64,000 nt of DNA from Neobacillus driksii (GCF_013409995.1 NZ_JACCBX010000007.1:248001-312000); one strand, 5' to 3'. Shown: positions 53,945 to 62,735, counted from the first letter of the stretch. Numbers and translations: made by a program. The notes: a model not told the origin generated them from the letters alone.

Positions 53945-54364
53945 ATGATAAAAGGGTTAAATCATTTTTTATTTTCTGTGACCGATTTGGAAAAATCAAT
54001 TGAATTTTACCAAAATGTGTTTGAGGCGAAGTTGTTGGTTAAGGGGAGGAGCACGGCTTATTTTGATCTTAACGGGATATGGCTGGCGCTTAATGCTGAA
54101 AGAGATATACCTCGAAACGAAATAAGTCAATCTTATACTCATATTGCTTTTTCAATTGAGGAAGAAGACTTTGAGCGAATGTATGAGAAATTAGAGAAAT
54201 TGGGTATCAACATACTAACTGGCCGCTCAAGAGATAGTAAAGATAAAAATTCTATTTACTTCACAGATCCAGACGGTCATAAATTTGAATTCCATACAGG
54301 GACATTGGAAGACAGAATGAATTATTATAAAAAAGAGAAAACACACATGGAGTTTTATCAATAA
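53945..54364 (+). CDS. fosB: Metallothiol transferase FosB
   Basis: A 139-residue VOC-fold enzyme that adds bacillithiol or cysteine to fosfomycin. Metal ligands His7, His66 and Glu115 are all at the canonical positions ([25 protein letters not shown]), and the chain matches FosB along its length ([36 protein letters not shown]). It is chromosomal, as in many Bacillus. ATG 53945 follows aagaaggtggtagagg. Confidence 0.92.
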   Translation: MIKGLNHFLFSVTDLEKSIEFYQNVFEAKLLVKGRSTAYFDLNGIWLALNAERDIPRNEISQSYTHIAFSIEEEDFERMYEKLEKLGINILTGRSRDSKDKNSIYFTDPDGHKFEFHTGTLEDRMNYYKKEKTHMEFYQ

Positions 54365-54397
54365 GCGTTTTTCCATATAACGCTAGATTTTTATTTT
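54364..54397 (+). terminator. Terminator after fosB
   Basis: AGCGTT pairs with AACGCT around a 9-nt loop, followed by T-rich sequence; the stem starts just after the fosB stop. Confidence 0.7.
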
Positions 54398-54471
54398 ATT
54401 ATTTAGAATAATACAATTATAATAGTTTTATGTACCTAGGGGGATTAGAATAGTTAAATGGGAGAGTAATT

Positions 54472-55215
54472 ATGAAGCGTTTTGCAGTTTTAACAGATAT
54501 ACATGGAAACGCACCTGCTTTAAAAGCGGTACTAGAGGAAATTGACGAAAGAAGTGATGTAGACCATATCTATTGTTTAGGAGATATGCTTGGAATTGGC
54601 CCTGATTCCAATGAGGTACTGGGTATGCTTTTTGCCAGAAAGGACGTTTCGATGATTACAGGGAATCATGATGAAGCGATTTTAGCCTTGGCCAAGGGAG
54701 AGGAATATCCGCAGAGTCATATTCATGTTAAAGAACATCATCAATGGCTACTAGATAGACTAGACCAGTCTTTTATACCGAAATTAGAGCAGCTGCCCAG
54801 GCTTCTGAATGTCTCTATCGATCGTTATTCCATCCTAATGATTCACTACCAGATTGAAAATAGCAAACTAGATGTCCAGATAAGCAGGGACCATTTTTCT
54901 TCAATTGTCGAACCTAGTACGGAAAACATGGAGACATTATTCTATGATAAAAAGGCTGATTTGATTTGTTTCGGTCATCACCATCCGCTTCATTATTTTA
55001 CAGGGAAACATACAGTATACCTTAATCCAGGATCACTGGGTTGTAATCATAAATCACGTGCTCCTTATGCAATCGTAACGGTGAAAAATAATGATGTTGA
55101 AGTGAATTTGAAAGAATCCGTCTACGATAAAACTGCCTTTTTAAAATCATATCACACCCTGCAAGTCCCTGAGAGTGAATTTATTTTAAAAGTGTTCCAT
55201 GGAAATCAACTATAG
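54472..55215 (+). CDS. Metallophosphoesterase family protein
   Basis: A 247-residue calcineurin-like phosphoesterase. The metal motifs are all visible: TDIHGN, CLGDMLGIGPD, TGNHDEAI, IHYQ and FGHHHPL. It belongs to the YfcE/MJ0936-type class with a cyclic nucleotide or small phosphodiester substrate; the true substrate is unknown. ATG follows ggagagtaatt. The next gene begins 13 bases downstream of the stop. Confidence 0.87.
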   Translation: MKRFAVLTDIHGNAPALKAVLEEIDERSDVDHIYCLGDMLGIGPDSNEVLGMLFARKDVSMITGNHDEAILALAKGEEYPQSHIHVKEHHQWLLDRLDQSFIPKLEQLPRLLNVSIDRYSILMIHYQIENSKLDVQISRDHFSSIVEPSTENMETLFYDKKADLICFGHHHPLHYFTGKHTVYLNPGSLGCNHKSRAPYAIVTVKNNDVEVNLKESVYDKTAFLKSYHTLQVPESEFILKVFHGNQL

Positions 55216-55228
55216 AGGTGATTATTTT

Positions 55229-55891
55229 TTGCGAACAGATTATGAGAATTGGGAGCCATTAACGGTTTCGAACATAGTTGCACTCTTTACTGATCTTCCT
55301 ATTACCTGGTGTTTGGCAGGGGGATGGGCATTAGATTTACATTTAGGTAAACAGAGCAGGGAACATAGTGATATCGATGTAATTATTCTTCGAGACGAAC
55401 AAGTATCCGCGTATGATTTTTTAAGCAGGGAATGGAAATTATATAAAGCTCAGGACGGCGTTCTTATGCCTTGGGTTCAGGGAGAGTTCTTAACTGACAC
55501 GACCGATGTTTGGGTTAGTAAAAATCAAGATTCACCATGGGCTTTTCAGGTAATGTTAGTAGATGCTTTCGAAAACCAATGGATTTATCGAGGAGAAAAG
55601 TCAATCAAAAAGCCATTGAACGAAATAATAGCAAGGACAAATAAGTGGACTCCCTATCTAAGACCAGAAATCCAACTTCTATATAAGGGAGGTTCATCAA
55701 AGGTTCGAGAAAAAGATTTCTTTGACCTTCAAACCATGCTTCCAATTCTGTCAACACAAGAAAAAGAATGGCTAACATTATCTTTACAGCAACAATTTCC
55801 AGAAGGACATCCTTGGATTGATTTAATCCAAAAACAAATCCCATCTAAAACACTATATAACTACGCTAAAAGGAGCATTAAGGAATGCTGA
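55229..55891 (+). CDS. Aminoglycoside adenylyltransferase-like nucleotidyltransferase
   Basis: About 220 residues. The N-terminal block WCLAGGWALDLHLGKQSREHSDIDVIILRD is the GGW...DxD nucleotidyltransferase motif of the ANT(2'')-like class. The remainder (ARTNKWTPYLRPEIQLLYKGGSSKVREKDFFDLQTMLPIL) matches this family's C-terminal helices. Whether it acts on antibiotics or metabolites is unknown. TTG 55229 follows agaggtg; the ATG at 55199 lies inside the phosphoesterase gene. Confidence 0.72.
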   Translation: MRTDYENWEPLTVSNIVALFTDLPITWCLAGGWALDLHLGKQSREHSDIDVIILRDEQVSAYDFLSREWKLYKAQDGVLMPWVQGEFLTDTTDVWVSKNQDSPWAFQVMLVDAFENQWIYRGEKSIKKPLNEIIARTNKWTPYLRPEIQLLYKGGSSKVREKDFFDLQTMLPILSTQEKEWLTLSLQQQFPEGHPWIDLIQKQIPSKTLYNYAKRSIKEC

Positions 55892-56712
55892 CGAAAGAAG
55901 AATTGAAAAATATAAAAGTGCTTCAGCAAATTTGTGAGGAAGAAGGACAGCTTCAGTTGAAGCTTAATTTTGATATGCTTGAAAGCAGGTCAGGAAAGCG
56001 TAAGGAAGACTTCTTCCGGTATGAAGATGGCAAGCTTGTTGGTTTCCTTGGAAGCTATTATTTCGGTAATAAGGTAGAAATTTGTGGAATGGTGCACCCG
56101 GATTACCGAAGGAGAGGAATCTTTTCAAGGCTGCTTGAAGAGGCACTTGAGGAAGCAAAGAAACATGAGGCTAGAACCATTTTATTAAATGCTCCAAGCG
56201 AATCTCAATCGGCAAAGGAGTTTTTAAAGGTTATCCCTTGCGAATTATCTATGGTAGAGTATCAAATGAAATGGCAGAAAACGGAGTTGCATGAAAATCA
56301 CACGATTACGGTAAGACCGTCTATTTCGGTAGAGGATACTGAAGCGGAAATTCAACTTGATGTAAAATGCTTTGGGTTAAATGAAAAAGAAGCACGCCAG
56401 TATAAGCAAGAAAATAAAGACCTTAAAACCGATTTAAGATTAATTATTGAAACAGATGGAAAAATTGCAGGGAAAATGCGACTCTCCGAAATGAATGGTG
56501 AAGCCTGGATTTTTGGATTTGCTGTTTTTCCAGAACTCCAGGGAAAAGGGATCGGCAGAAAAGCATTATCGAATGTGGTAAAAATGGAAGTCGAAAAAGG
56601 ATTTTCTATTTTTCTAGAAGTTGAGGCTAAAAATGCCCATGCGTTAAGGCTCTATGAATCATGTGGATTTAGAAGCTATCATTCACAAGAATACTACAAA
56701 ATGAATCTATAA
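55885..56712 (+). CDS. GNAT family N-acetyltransferase with tandem domains
   Basis: A 275-residue protein with two GNAT folds: the first with VEICGMVHPDYRRRGIFSRLLEEALEEA (acetyl-CoA pyrophosphate loop, RRxGI), the second with FAVFPELQGKGIGRKALSNVVKMEV (QGKGIG) and the typical NAHALRLYESCGF end. The substrate cannot be inferred. ATG 55885 overlaps the end of the nucleotidyltransferase gene. Confidence 0.88.
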   Translation: MLTKEELKNIKVLQQICEEEGQLQLKLNFDMLESRSGKRKEDFFRYEDGKLVGFLGSYYFGNKVEICGMVHPDYRRRGIFSRLLEEALEEAKKHEARTILLNAPSESQSAKEFLKVIPCELSMVEYQMKWQKTELHENHTITVRPSISVEDTEAEIQLDVKCFGLNEKEARQYKQENKDLKTDLRLIIETDGKIAGKMRLSEMNGEAWIFGFAVFPELQGKGIGRKALSNVVKMEVEKGFSIFLEVEAKNAHALRLYESCGFRSYHSQEYYKMNL

Positions 56713-56791
56713 AAGTGAGGGGTTTTTTAAACCCTCTCAGACAATTTTTACTATTATATTATTTAATTTCCAGTATTTAATAGGAGACATT

Positions 56792-56805
56792 TGTAACCGT
56801 TTACA
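56792..56805 (+). promoter_or_regulatory. Candidate CcpA catabolite-response element (cre)
   Basis: TGTAACCGTTTACA fits the cre consensus TGWAANCGNTNWCA at every position and is a perfect-looking dyad, 40 bases upstream of the small gene at 56845. Confidence 0.55.
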
Positions 56806-56844
56806 TTATAATAATAGTAAGAACTAGGGGAGGGGAAACAAACC

Positions 56845-56976
56845 ATGGAACTTTTATTCGAACAATGTGAACATAACAAGTCTGAAGAACCTTGTGAAGA
56901 GTGTGCCCCAAATAAAGATAATGATGAAAACATGGATCTATATGAGTATGATTATTATAAAAGGATATGGTTTTAG
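56845..56976 (+). CDS. Small acidic Cys-containing protein
   Basis: A 43-residue ORF with a strong ribosome site (ggggagggg) before ATG. It contains QCEHNKSEEPCEECAPN, three Cys in a possible metal-binding layout, then an acidic/Tyr-rich tail (DLYEYDYYKRIWF). Not recognised. A cre-like site lies upstream and a terminator follows. Very short but likely real because of the ribosome site and spacing. Confidence 0.5.
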   Translation: MELLFEQCEHNKSEEPCEECAPNKDNDENMDLYEYDYYKRIWF

Positions 56977-57023
56977 GTTTTACAATTACTAGTTAATAAA
57001 ATTTGATAGATTAATCTAACAGG

Positions 57024-57050
57024 AGCTGTCTCATGACGGCTTTTCTTTTT
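57024..57050 (+). terminator. Terminator after the small acidic protein
   Basis: AGCTGTC pairs with GACGGCT (one G-U) around TCAT, followed by T-rich sequence. Confidence 0.65.
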
Positions 57051-57155
57051 GCCAAAAAGTTAGATTTAATGGTTGGCATTGGGATTGGAAGAAAGTTGAA
57101 ACGAAAGTATCCTTTTCACCGTCTAATAATAAAAAGCCATTAGGTTGGTGAAAGA

Positions 57156-57329
57156 ATGAAAAAGGATAAGGGTTGGTTCGATTTAAAGCAAAGACAAATC
57201 CAGAGAACCTATAGGGAAAAGGTAAAATAAGATCATGATCATGCGTTTTTTTTATTGTTTGTTGGCTGTTTTATAAGTGGTTCAGTCCTGTTAGCAATAG
57301 CTTCATTTATTTATAAATCCTTTCGTTAG
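57156..57329 (+). pseudogene. Small membrane protein with in-frame TAA
   Basis: From ATG 57156 the frame reads MKKDKGWFDLKQRQIQRTYREKVK, stops at TAA (57228-57230), and then continues without shift as DHDHAFFLLFVGCFISGSVLLAIASFIYKSFR to TAG at 57327. Together they look like a 57-residue protein with a basic cytoplasmic part and one membrane helix. One base change (for example AAA or GAA to TAA) explains the break. The first half alone is a 24-residue peptide. Confidence 0.5.
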
Positions 57330-57390
57330 TGTGAAGACAGAGGTGGATCGAATGAACAATTTGTGTTTACAGAAAAGTCAATATACAAGA

Positions 57391-57423
57391 AATGACGTGT
57401 ATAAAGCACACGTCATTTTTTTT
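57391..57423. terminator. Bidirectional terminator before the DUF2383 gene end
   Basis: AATGACGTGT pairs with ACACGTCATT, followed by eight T residues. Confidence 0.82.
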
Positions 57424-57433
57424 CGATTCAAAA

Positions 57434-57862
57434 CTAGTGTAGTAAATGTTGCAGCTGTTCGATTTGTTTACGGCTTGTGTCAATGACTTCTTCGGCAAGC
57501 TGCTTGCTTACAGGGTCGAGGTCACCCCTGACGAGTTCCTCAGAATATTGAACTCCATAATGATCTAAGCCTTTCAAGGCGTCATCAATTATTTCTTTTG
57601 AATCATCTGGAAGCATGGCTTTGTGCAAAAAACTATGCATGGTACCAGAGAAGCCTTCATCGTCAGCTGGGACACCGCCAAGATTTTGAATCCGCTCAGC
57701 AAGTTTTTGAGCGTTCAGTTTTACCTCTTGCTGCATACATTGAAAGACCCTTTTTAATTCATCATCTTCAGCCTTTTGGATATAGTGTTCAAAAGACCGA
57801 ATCCCCATATATGTTCCCCTTAATAGAGTATTTAACTCCTCTATAATTACTTCATTCGACAT
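57434..57862 (-). CDS. DUF2383 ferritin-like protein
   Basis: A 142-residue four-helix-bundle protein of the DUF2383/PA2169 type: NEVIIEELNTLLRGTYMGIRSFEHYI, DDELKRVFQCMQQEVKLNAQKLAERIQNLGG and a last helix ending in KQIEQLQHLLH. In Bacillus such proteins are often spore associated; no activity is known. The ATG at 57862 follows aaaggatgtgcggg; the longer frame start is less likely. Confidence 0.8.
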   Translation of the reverse strand: MSNEVIIEELNTLLRGTYMGIRSFEHYIQKAEDDELKRVFQCMQQEVKLNAQKLAERIQNLGGVPADDEGFSGTMHSFLHKAMLPDDSKEIIDDALKGLDHYGVQYSEELVRGDLDPVSKQLAEEVIDTSRKQIEQLQHLLH

Positions 57863-58017
57863 GCCCGCACATCCTTTCATTCTATTTTGTTACCATGACA
57901 GGTGTTTTTATTCGAGAATTGTATACAACTCATTCATAATTTAGGAAAAAAGATTTTTATTACGGAACTGATGAGTGGATTGCTACGTCTAAGTTTTTGG
58001 AAAGAGGGGGGGTATGA

Positions 58018-58140
58018 ATGCTTGTGAAAAAGAAAGAAACAACTTCATCACCAATAGAAATCCATGTGTTAACAAAAGAAGATCAACTACGTTGGCTGAT
58101 GGAAGAGTATGGGATATGGTGGTTGATCCATATGAGCTGA
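58018..58140 (+). CDS. Small hypothetical protein (40 residues)
   Basis: ATG 58018 follows a very strong ribosome site (gagggggggt). The peptide reads LVKKKETTSSPIEIHV, then LTKEDQLRWLMEEYGIWWLIHM, a basic start and a Trp-rich amphipathic end. Unrecognised. A terminator follows, supporting expression. Confidence 0.45.
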   Translation: MLVKKKETTSSPIEIHVLTKEDQLRWLMEEYGIWWLIHMS

Positions 58141-58184
58141 CTATTTATGGTCAAGATAAGAAAATCATCAACCGGTGAAATACA

Positions 58185-58221
58185 AAAAGGTGCAAATCTC
58201 AAAAGATTAGCACCTTTTTTT
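58185..58221 (+). terminator. Terminator after the 40-residue ORF
   Basis: AAAGGTGC and GCACCTTT pair with an inner AATCT/AGATT stem, followed by a T run. Confidence 0.8.
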
Positions 58222-58277
58222 GTTTGAAATTTATTTAGCATGGTATTTAAACGTTTTTTCTCTGTTTTTTTATGGGA

Positions 58278-58889
58278 TTACAGTTTAAATACATGTTGGC
58301 CAATTACATGTGTGGTGGCTCTTGAATCAAGCCAACGGCTGGTAGCAATAGTAGGATTGTAAAAAAATAATGCCCCTTGAACTAATTGCCTTTGATTAGA
58401 AAGGGCTGCCTTTACCGCTTTAATAGATTCTTCATCCGCTGGCTTATTAATTTGACGATTTTGTACTGGTTGGAATTGACCAGGGGCATAAATGACTTCC
58501 TTAATAGTGTCAGGAAATTGGGGACTTTCGACTCTGTTAAGAACTACACAAGCGACGGCAATCTTCCCCTCTAAGGGTTCCGTTTGGGCCTCAGCCCTAA
58601 CTAATCGTGCAAGTAAATCTATTTCTTGGTTTGATAGACTTAGGTTCACAGGTTCTTCTATTTTTGGATCATTAGACCTAATCGTTTTATTTGTATTGAT
58701 CTCTTGACCAGGATAAATGAGATTTAAATTGGAAATTTGGGGATTCTCATCAGCTAATTCCTGAAGGGTTAAATGATGTTCTCTAGCAATACTTGACATC
58801 GTGTCTCCAGGCTTAACTGAATAAGCAAATGCGGGGGAAGCAAAAAGTAGTGAAACGGCTAGTGTTAAGAATGTGATTATTTTTTTCAT
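58278..58889 (-). CDS. LysM-containing cell wall hydrolase, CwlJ/SleB type
   Basis: About 203 residues: a signal peptide (ITFLTLAVSLLFASPAFA), one LysM peptidoglycan-binding repeat (YSVKPGDTMSSIAREHHLTLQELADENPQI) and a hydrolase_2 domain with catalytic Glu in LVRAEAQTEPLEGKIAVACVVLNRV. Family members digest spore cortex during germination; B. subtilis YkvT has a related layout. ATG 58889 follows ttggagga. It acts outside the membrane. Confidence 0.9.
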   Translation of the reverse strand: MKKIITFLTLAVSLLFASPAFAYSVKPGDTMSSIAREHHLTLQELADENPQISNLNLIYPGQEINTNKTIRSNDPKIEEPVNLSLSNQEIDLLARLVRAEAQTEPLEGKIAVACVVLNRVESPQFPDTIKEVIYAPGQFQPVQNRQINKPADEESIKAVKAALSNQRQLVQGALFFYNPTIATSRWLDSRATTHVIGQHVFKL

Positions 58890-59159
58890 CAATCTAGTCC
58901 TCCAAGTTGGTTTTAATGTATTTAAATCTATTACTATGAATTGAAAAAATAGAATAGTATTACAGTTAAGTTACATAGAGAAGACAATTTGAAGTCTATG
59001 AGAATGGTGGAAGTATATTCCAAATTAGTAGAATTGGCGAACCGTCTTAAACGTAGGGGAAGAGATAAACATGAAGTGGAAATTTGAATTCATGTGGTGA
59101 ATCATTTTATCAGATGTGATACATGATAAATTTAGAATTATTAAAAAAAGCATATAAGT

Positions 59160-59187
59160 TTGTTTCTTCTATTTCTATTGTTACTAT
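59160..59187 (+). promoter_or_regulatory. Sigma-A-like promoter of the LLM oxidoreductase gene
   Basis: TTGTTT (59160-59165) and TACTAT (59182-59187) are 16 nt apart, 38 bases before the gene. The other 270 bases back to 58890 hold nothing else that I can support. Confidence 0.4.
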
Positions 59188-59225
59188 AGAAATACACCTT
59201 TAAAAAGAAAGGACTAATAAATAAA

Positions 59226-60227
59226 ATGGGAACTTTTAATATACCTGTATCCGTCTTAAATCTAGCTCCAATCCGCGAAGGACGGACATCTCAGCAAGCA
59301 ATTGAGGAAATGGTGGATCTTGCGCAAGCTACAGAGGCAATGGGCTATAAGCGCTATTGGATTGCTGAACACCATAACTCCCCAACACTTGTAAGTTCGG
59401 CCACAGCCATATTAATCAAACATACATTGGAGCATACCAAAACAATCAAGGTAGGTTCTGGTGGAATTATGCTGCCAAACCATTCGCCGCTAGTCGTAGC
59501 AGAACAGTTCGGAACAATGGCAACCATTTATCCAAATCGAGTGGAACTTGGGCTTGGTCGTGCACCTGGAACAGATATGATGACTGCCAGTGCGCTGCGC
59601 CGCTCAAAAAATGACTCCGTATATACGTTTCCAGATGATGTTCAGGCACTGCTGACTTATTTTGGACCAGAAGAGCACCAAGGTTATGTTAAAGCCTATC
59701 CAGGTGTGGATACCAATGTTCCAATTTATATTCTAGGGTCGTCCACAGACTCCGCTTATTTAGCGGCAAGCCTAGGTCTGCCATACGTATTTGCATCACA
59801 CTTTGCACCAAAATTCATGGGTGAGGCAATTAAGATTTATCGTGAGCGATTCCAGCCTTCTGAGTACCTAGACAAACCATATATGATGGTGTGTTTAAAT
59901 GTCATCGGCGCGGAAACGGATGAAGAGGCAAAAATCCAACAAACCACGATGCACCAGTTTTTCCTAAATGTTGTTCGGGGGTCACGTAATCCGTTGCAGC
60001 CACCAGTTGAAAGTATGGATGGAATTTGGACTCCAATGGAAGAAGAAATGGCAAAGTCCATGTCAAGTGTTACCTTAATCGGAAGCAAAGAAACCATCCG
60101 CCAGCAGCTGACAAGCTTCCAAGACTACTATGCAGTTGATGAAATTATGGCAGTGTCGTATATTTATGATGTTGAGAAGCAAAAACGTTCTTACGAACTA
60201 TTTAAAGCAGTGGTGGATGGGAAGTAA
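59226..60227 (+). CDS. LLM class flavin-dependent oxidoreductase
   Basis: A 333-residue bacterial luciferase-like monooxygenase. The start [44 protein letters not shown] and the LGRAPGTD phosphate-binding motif place it in the MsnO8/YceB-type LLM subgroup. It uses reduced FMN and O2; substrate unknown. The ATG follows gaaaggacta. Its distance from the sulfonate importer gives no support for an SsuD role. Confidence 0.88.
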   Translation: MGTFNIPVSVLNLAPIREGRTSQQAIEEMVDLAQATEAMGYKRYWIAEHHNSPTLVSSATAILIKHTLEHTKTIKVGSGGIMLPNHSPLVVAEQFGTMATIYPNRVELGLGRAPGTDMMTASALRRSKNDSVYTFPDDVQALLTYFGPEEHQGYVKAYPGVDTNVPIYILGSSTDSAYLAASLGLPYVFASHFAPKFMGEAIKIYRERFQPSEYLDKPYMMVCLNVIGAETDEEAKIQQTTMHQFFLNVVRGSRNPLQPPVESMDGIWTPMEEEMAKSMSSVTLIGSKETIRQQLTSFQDYYAVDEIMAVSYIYDVEKQKRSYELFKAVVDGK

Positions 60228-60304
60228 TTCTTCACCTTCTAGCCATGATTGAGTTGCCGAATACTTGGTTATTAGAATTTGGGGCATAATTAAGGTAGAT
60301 AGAA

Positions 60305-60337
60305 AAAGATGACGTGAAACTAACGTCATCTTTTTTT
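60305..60337 (+). terminator. Terminator after the LLM oxidoreductase gene
   Basis: AAAGATGACGT pairs perfectly with ACGTCATCTTT around GAAACTA, followed by T residues. Confidence 0.88.
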
Positions 60338-60447
60338 GTGATCTTCGTATTTCGTAAAATAACAATGATTGGGCTTATGTAACCTAAATTAGTCACGCAC
60401 CTATCCTTTCCCTCATAGGATGGATTATCACAAGCGGGGTGATTTGG

Positions 60448-60945
60448 GTGAATAATTGGTTGAAAGCCGGTATTTTACTATATCTTTCGCTGCTGTTTTT
60501 TGGGAGTTTTATAGCAATAGGGATCGTATGGACTGGAGCACTTGATGAATCACTGCCATTTATTGGTGACATAAAAATCTTTTTGTATTACTTCTTCGCT
60601 GGATCCATTGGAGGCTCACTGCGACATTTATATATGTTCTGTTCTCACTACATGAAAGATGAATTAAATGACTATAGGGAATGGATTATGTACATCTTTT
60701 ATCCGATATTTGCAACAGGTACCGCAATAGTAGCAGTCACTTTAATCCAAAGCGGAATCTTTCTAATCGAATTCGTCGACTTCGATGAAACCCCTTATGC
60801 GCAAATAAGCTTCGCCTTTTTCGTAGGATTTGGATTCAACCGCTTCGTAAACAAACTAAACGCCGTATCAAAAGATATCTTCAAAACCAATCAGCAGCAA
60901 ACAAAAGAAATAGAACCAAAAACCAAACAGCCAGAGTCCGAATAG
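60448..60945 (+). CDS. Four-span membrane protein of unknown function
   Basis: About 165 residues with four hydrophobic helices (KAGILLYLSLLFFGSFIAIGIVW, IKIFLYYFFAGSIGGSLRHLY, WIMYIFYPIFATGTAIVAVTLI, ISFAFFVGFGFNRFV) and a polar C-terminal tail. No known family is recognised. GTG 60448 is spaced 7 from aagcgggg. Its stop codon lies inside the terminator hairpin. Confidence 0.6.
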   Translation: MNNWLKAGILLYLSLLFFGSFIAIGIVWTGALDESLPFIGDIKIFLYYFFAGSIGGSLRHLYMFCSHYMKDELNDYREWIMYIFYPIFATGTAIVAVTLIQSGIFLIEFVDFDETPYAQISFAFFVGFGFNRFVNKLNAVSKDIFKTNQQQTKEIEPKTKQPESE

Positions 60946-60965
60946 GACTCTGGCTGTTTGGTTTT
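60923..60965. terminator. Bidirectional terminator after the four-span protein
   Basis: A 17-bp stem: CCAAACAGCCAGAGTCC pairs with GGACTCTGGCTGTTTGG around a 5-nt loop that contains the gene's stop. Confidence 0.88.
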
Positions 60966-60978
60966 GGTGACAGGCACC
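60966..60978 (+). repeat. GGTGACAGGCACC short repeat (second site)
   Basis: The core GGTGACAGGCACC is identical to the one at 1671-1706, in a different intergenic region. It directly follows a terminator stem. Confidence 0.55.
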
Positions 60979-60998
60979 ATTTATACATTTTTACTCGA

Positions 60999-62423
60999 TT
61001 ATGCTGCTTTTTTTGTATGGCGGCGATTTTTGTGCTGCTTTGCTACTGGGCCGTAGAAGAAGATACCGCTTGCGAGCAGGGCGACTCCGAATAGGAAGGT
61101 TTTGATGTCTGCTGTTCCGGCGTAGATGACCCAGATGGAGTAGGTGGTTGCGAGTGTTCCGATGATACCATCTATTATTTTTTGTTTTGGTTGTTTTGCA
61201 TAGGTTTCACCTGTAAGGACAAGTTTCAGCTGGAATGCTGATGCGATTAGATACGGAACCAAATACGATAAGGTAGCAATGTATATTACGAAATCAAATG
61301 CTGCTGAGATTGAGTTCGAAATGGTTGAGAAGATAAATAACTGACCCAATGAATTCGTGATAATCATTGAGAATACTGGAAGGTTCTTTTTATTTTCCTT
61401 TAAGAAAGAAGGTAAGAACAGTCCTTGTTTTGCCGCTTGGTATGGTACTTCCGCACTTAACATTACCCAGCCAATAGTTGAACCGAATAAGCTGATCAAT
61501 CCAATTCCCGCTAAAACTTTGCCTGCGTTTGGTCCTAAGATTGACACGATTGCATCAATTAATGGCTTTTCAGAAGCGATTAAGGCACCCTGACTTAAAA
61601 CACCCATTACAAGTGTACTAACACCAATATAAATGGCTAGGGCGATGAACAATCCTAGGATTGTTGCTCTCTTAACGTCAACCTGCCTTTTTGCACGGCT
61701 AGCAAATACGACTGCAGACTCAACTCCTATAAATGCCCAAAGAGTGGCAACAGCGGCATTGCTTACTTGACCGACTAGACCAATGGCTTGGCCGCCTTCA
61801 TCCAACCGGGGTTCAACCATCGGTAATATATTTGAAGTTTCAAAGGCAAACAGTGCGACGATAATAAAGATAAAGAATCCGGCTATTTTAGAAGCAGTCA
61901 CAGCAAAATTTAATTTACCAGCATTTTCGAGTCCTCTTAAGATAATAAGATGAGTCCCCCATAGTAAAGCGGTACATACTGTAAAGGTTAATGCATTCCC
62001 AACTTTTAATGTAAAGGAGCCAATGGTAAATAGCGGTGCAGTGCTTGTTAAGATAGGGAAGAAGGTTGATAGATAACTAGCAAAGGTTGTAATAATCGCA
62101 ATATTTCCAACTAAGTTTCCGATCCAGTAACCCCATGAAGCCATAAATCCAGATAAAACCGATAATGGAGAATCCTTTTTGAAGAGCTCTTTCGCATAAA
62201 TTTGTGGGCCGCCTGAGAGATTGGGTTTTCTTATCCCTAAATTACCGAACACGAGAGCTGTCACTAGTACACCAGCTCCAGTGAATAACCACGCAAGAAT
62301 AACTCCAGCAGGACTCGCTGCTTCAGATAATGAACGTGGGAGCATAAAAATACCCGAGCCCACCATATTTCCAACTACTAATGCAGTTAAGATTAGTAAT
62401 CCTAGTTTATTTTGTTTTCCCAT
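60999..62423 (-). CDS. APC family basic amino acid transporter, lysine-riboswitch controlled
   Basis: A 474-residue transporter with 12-13 spans of the basic amino acid/polyamine antiporter (APA) group: LLILTALVVGNMVGSGIFMLPRSL at the start, GVESAVVFASRAKRQVDVKRATILG in the middle. The lysine riboswitch in its leader points to lysine uptake or exchange; B. subtilis yvsH, also with an L-box, is a good match in size and control. ATG 62423 follows gaagggatatt. Confidence 0.9.
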   Translation of the reverse strand: MGKQNKLGLLILTALVVGNMVGSGIFMLPRSLSEAASPAGVILAWLFTGAGVLVTALVFGNLGIRKPNLSGGPQIYAKELFKKDSPLSVLSGFMASWGYWIGNLVGNIAIITTFASYLSTFFPILTSTAPLFTIGSFTLKVGNALTFTVCTALLWGTHLIILRGLENAGKLNFAVTASKIAGFFIFIIVALFAFETSNILPMVEPRLDEGGQAIGLVGQVSNAAVATLWAFIGVESAVVFASRAKRQVDVKRATILGLFIALAIYIGVSTLVMGVLSQGALIASEKPLIDAIVSILGPNAGKVLAGIGLISLFGSTIGWVMLSAEVPYQAAKQGLFLPSFLKENKKNLPVFSMIITNSLGQLFIFSTISNSISAAFDFVIYIATLSYLVPYLIASAFQLKLVLTGETYAKQPKQKIIDGIIGTLATTYSIWVIYAGTADIKTFLFGVALLASGIFFYGPVAKQHKNRRHTKKAA

Positions 62424-62484
62424 AATAATAATATCCCTTCCTTCGTGTCCCTCATATTATGGATAGAGGCTATCCGATAGGTAT

Positions 62485-62520
62485 ATAAAAAAACACACCG
62501 TTATCTTGGATACGGTGTGT
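62485..62520 (-). terminator. Lysine-riboswitch terminator
   Basis: On the minus strand ACACACCGT pairs with ACGGTGTGT (62493-62520), followed by a T run (A-rich on the forward strand). Confidence 0.88.
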
Positions 62521-62559
62521 TCCTAAAAACCGCATCAGATTAATGGATAGTTCAACATA

Positions 62560-62735
62560 GCCATAAAAAAGCTATGACAGTCCTGCACCTATTAAATGCA
62601 GTCCCAGCTGCTATAGACAGAGACCTATAGCGCTTCGGCAAAATTCCCTTTCGGTTTGACCTCATAGAGCTTCTCTGGCTCTCTGTCAATCTACTATTGA
62701 ATTTCGCGACCTCTACCTCATCACGCTGATGAGGA
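62560..62735 (-). ncRNA. Lysine (L-box) riboswitch
   Basis: On the minus strand the conserved blocks appear in order: GAGGTAGAGGTCGCG at the 5' side, AATAGTAGATTGACAGAGAGCC, TGCCGAAG, AGCTGGGACTGC and GGACTGTCA at the 3' side. This is the lysine aptamer, followed by the terminator at 62485-62520 before the transporter. Exact P1 limits are approximate. Confidence 0.93.

Noticed and set aside
57069-57143. 24-codon basic ORF
   Set aside because: No ribosome site; it overlaps the leader of the small broken membrane gene.
59226-60227. SsuD alkanesulfonate monooxygenase to complete the sulfonate pathway
   Set aside because: The protein fits the general LLM subgroup rather than SsuD and lies 28 kb from the importer genes.
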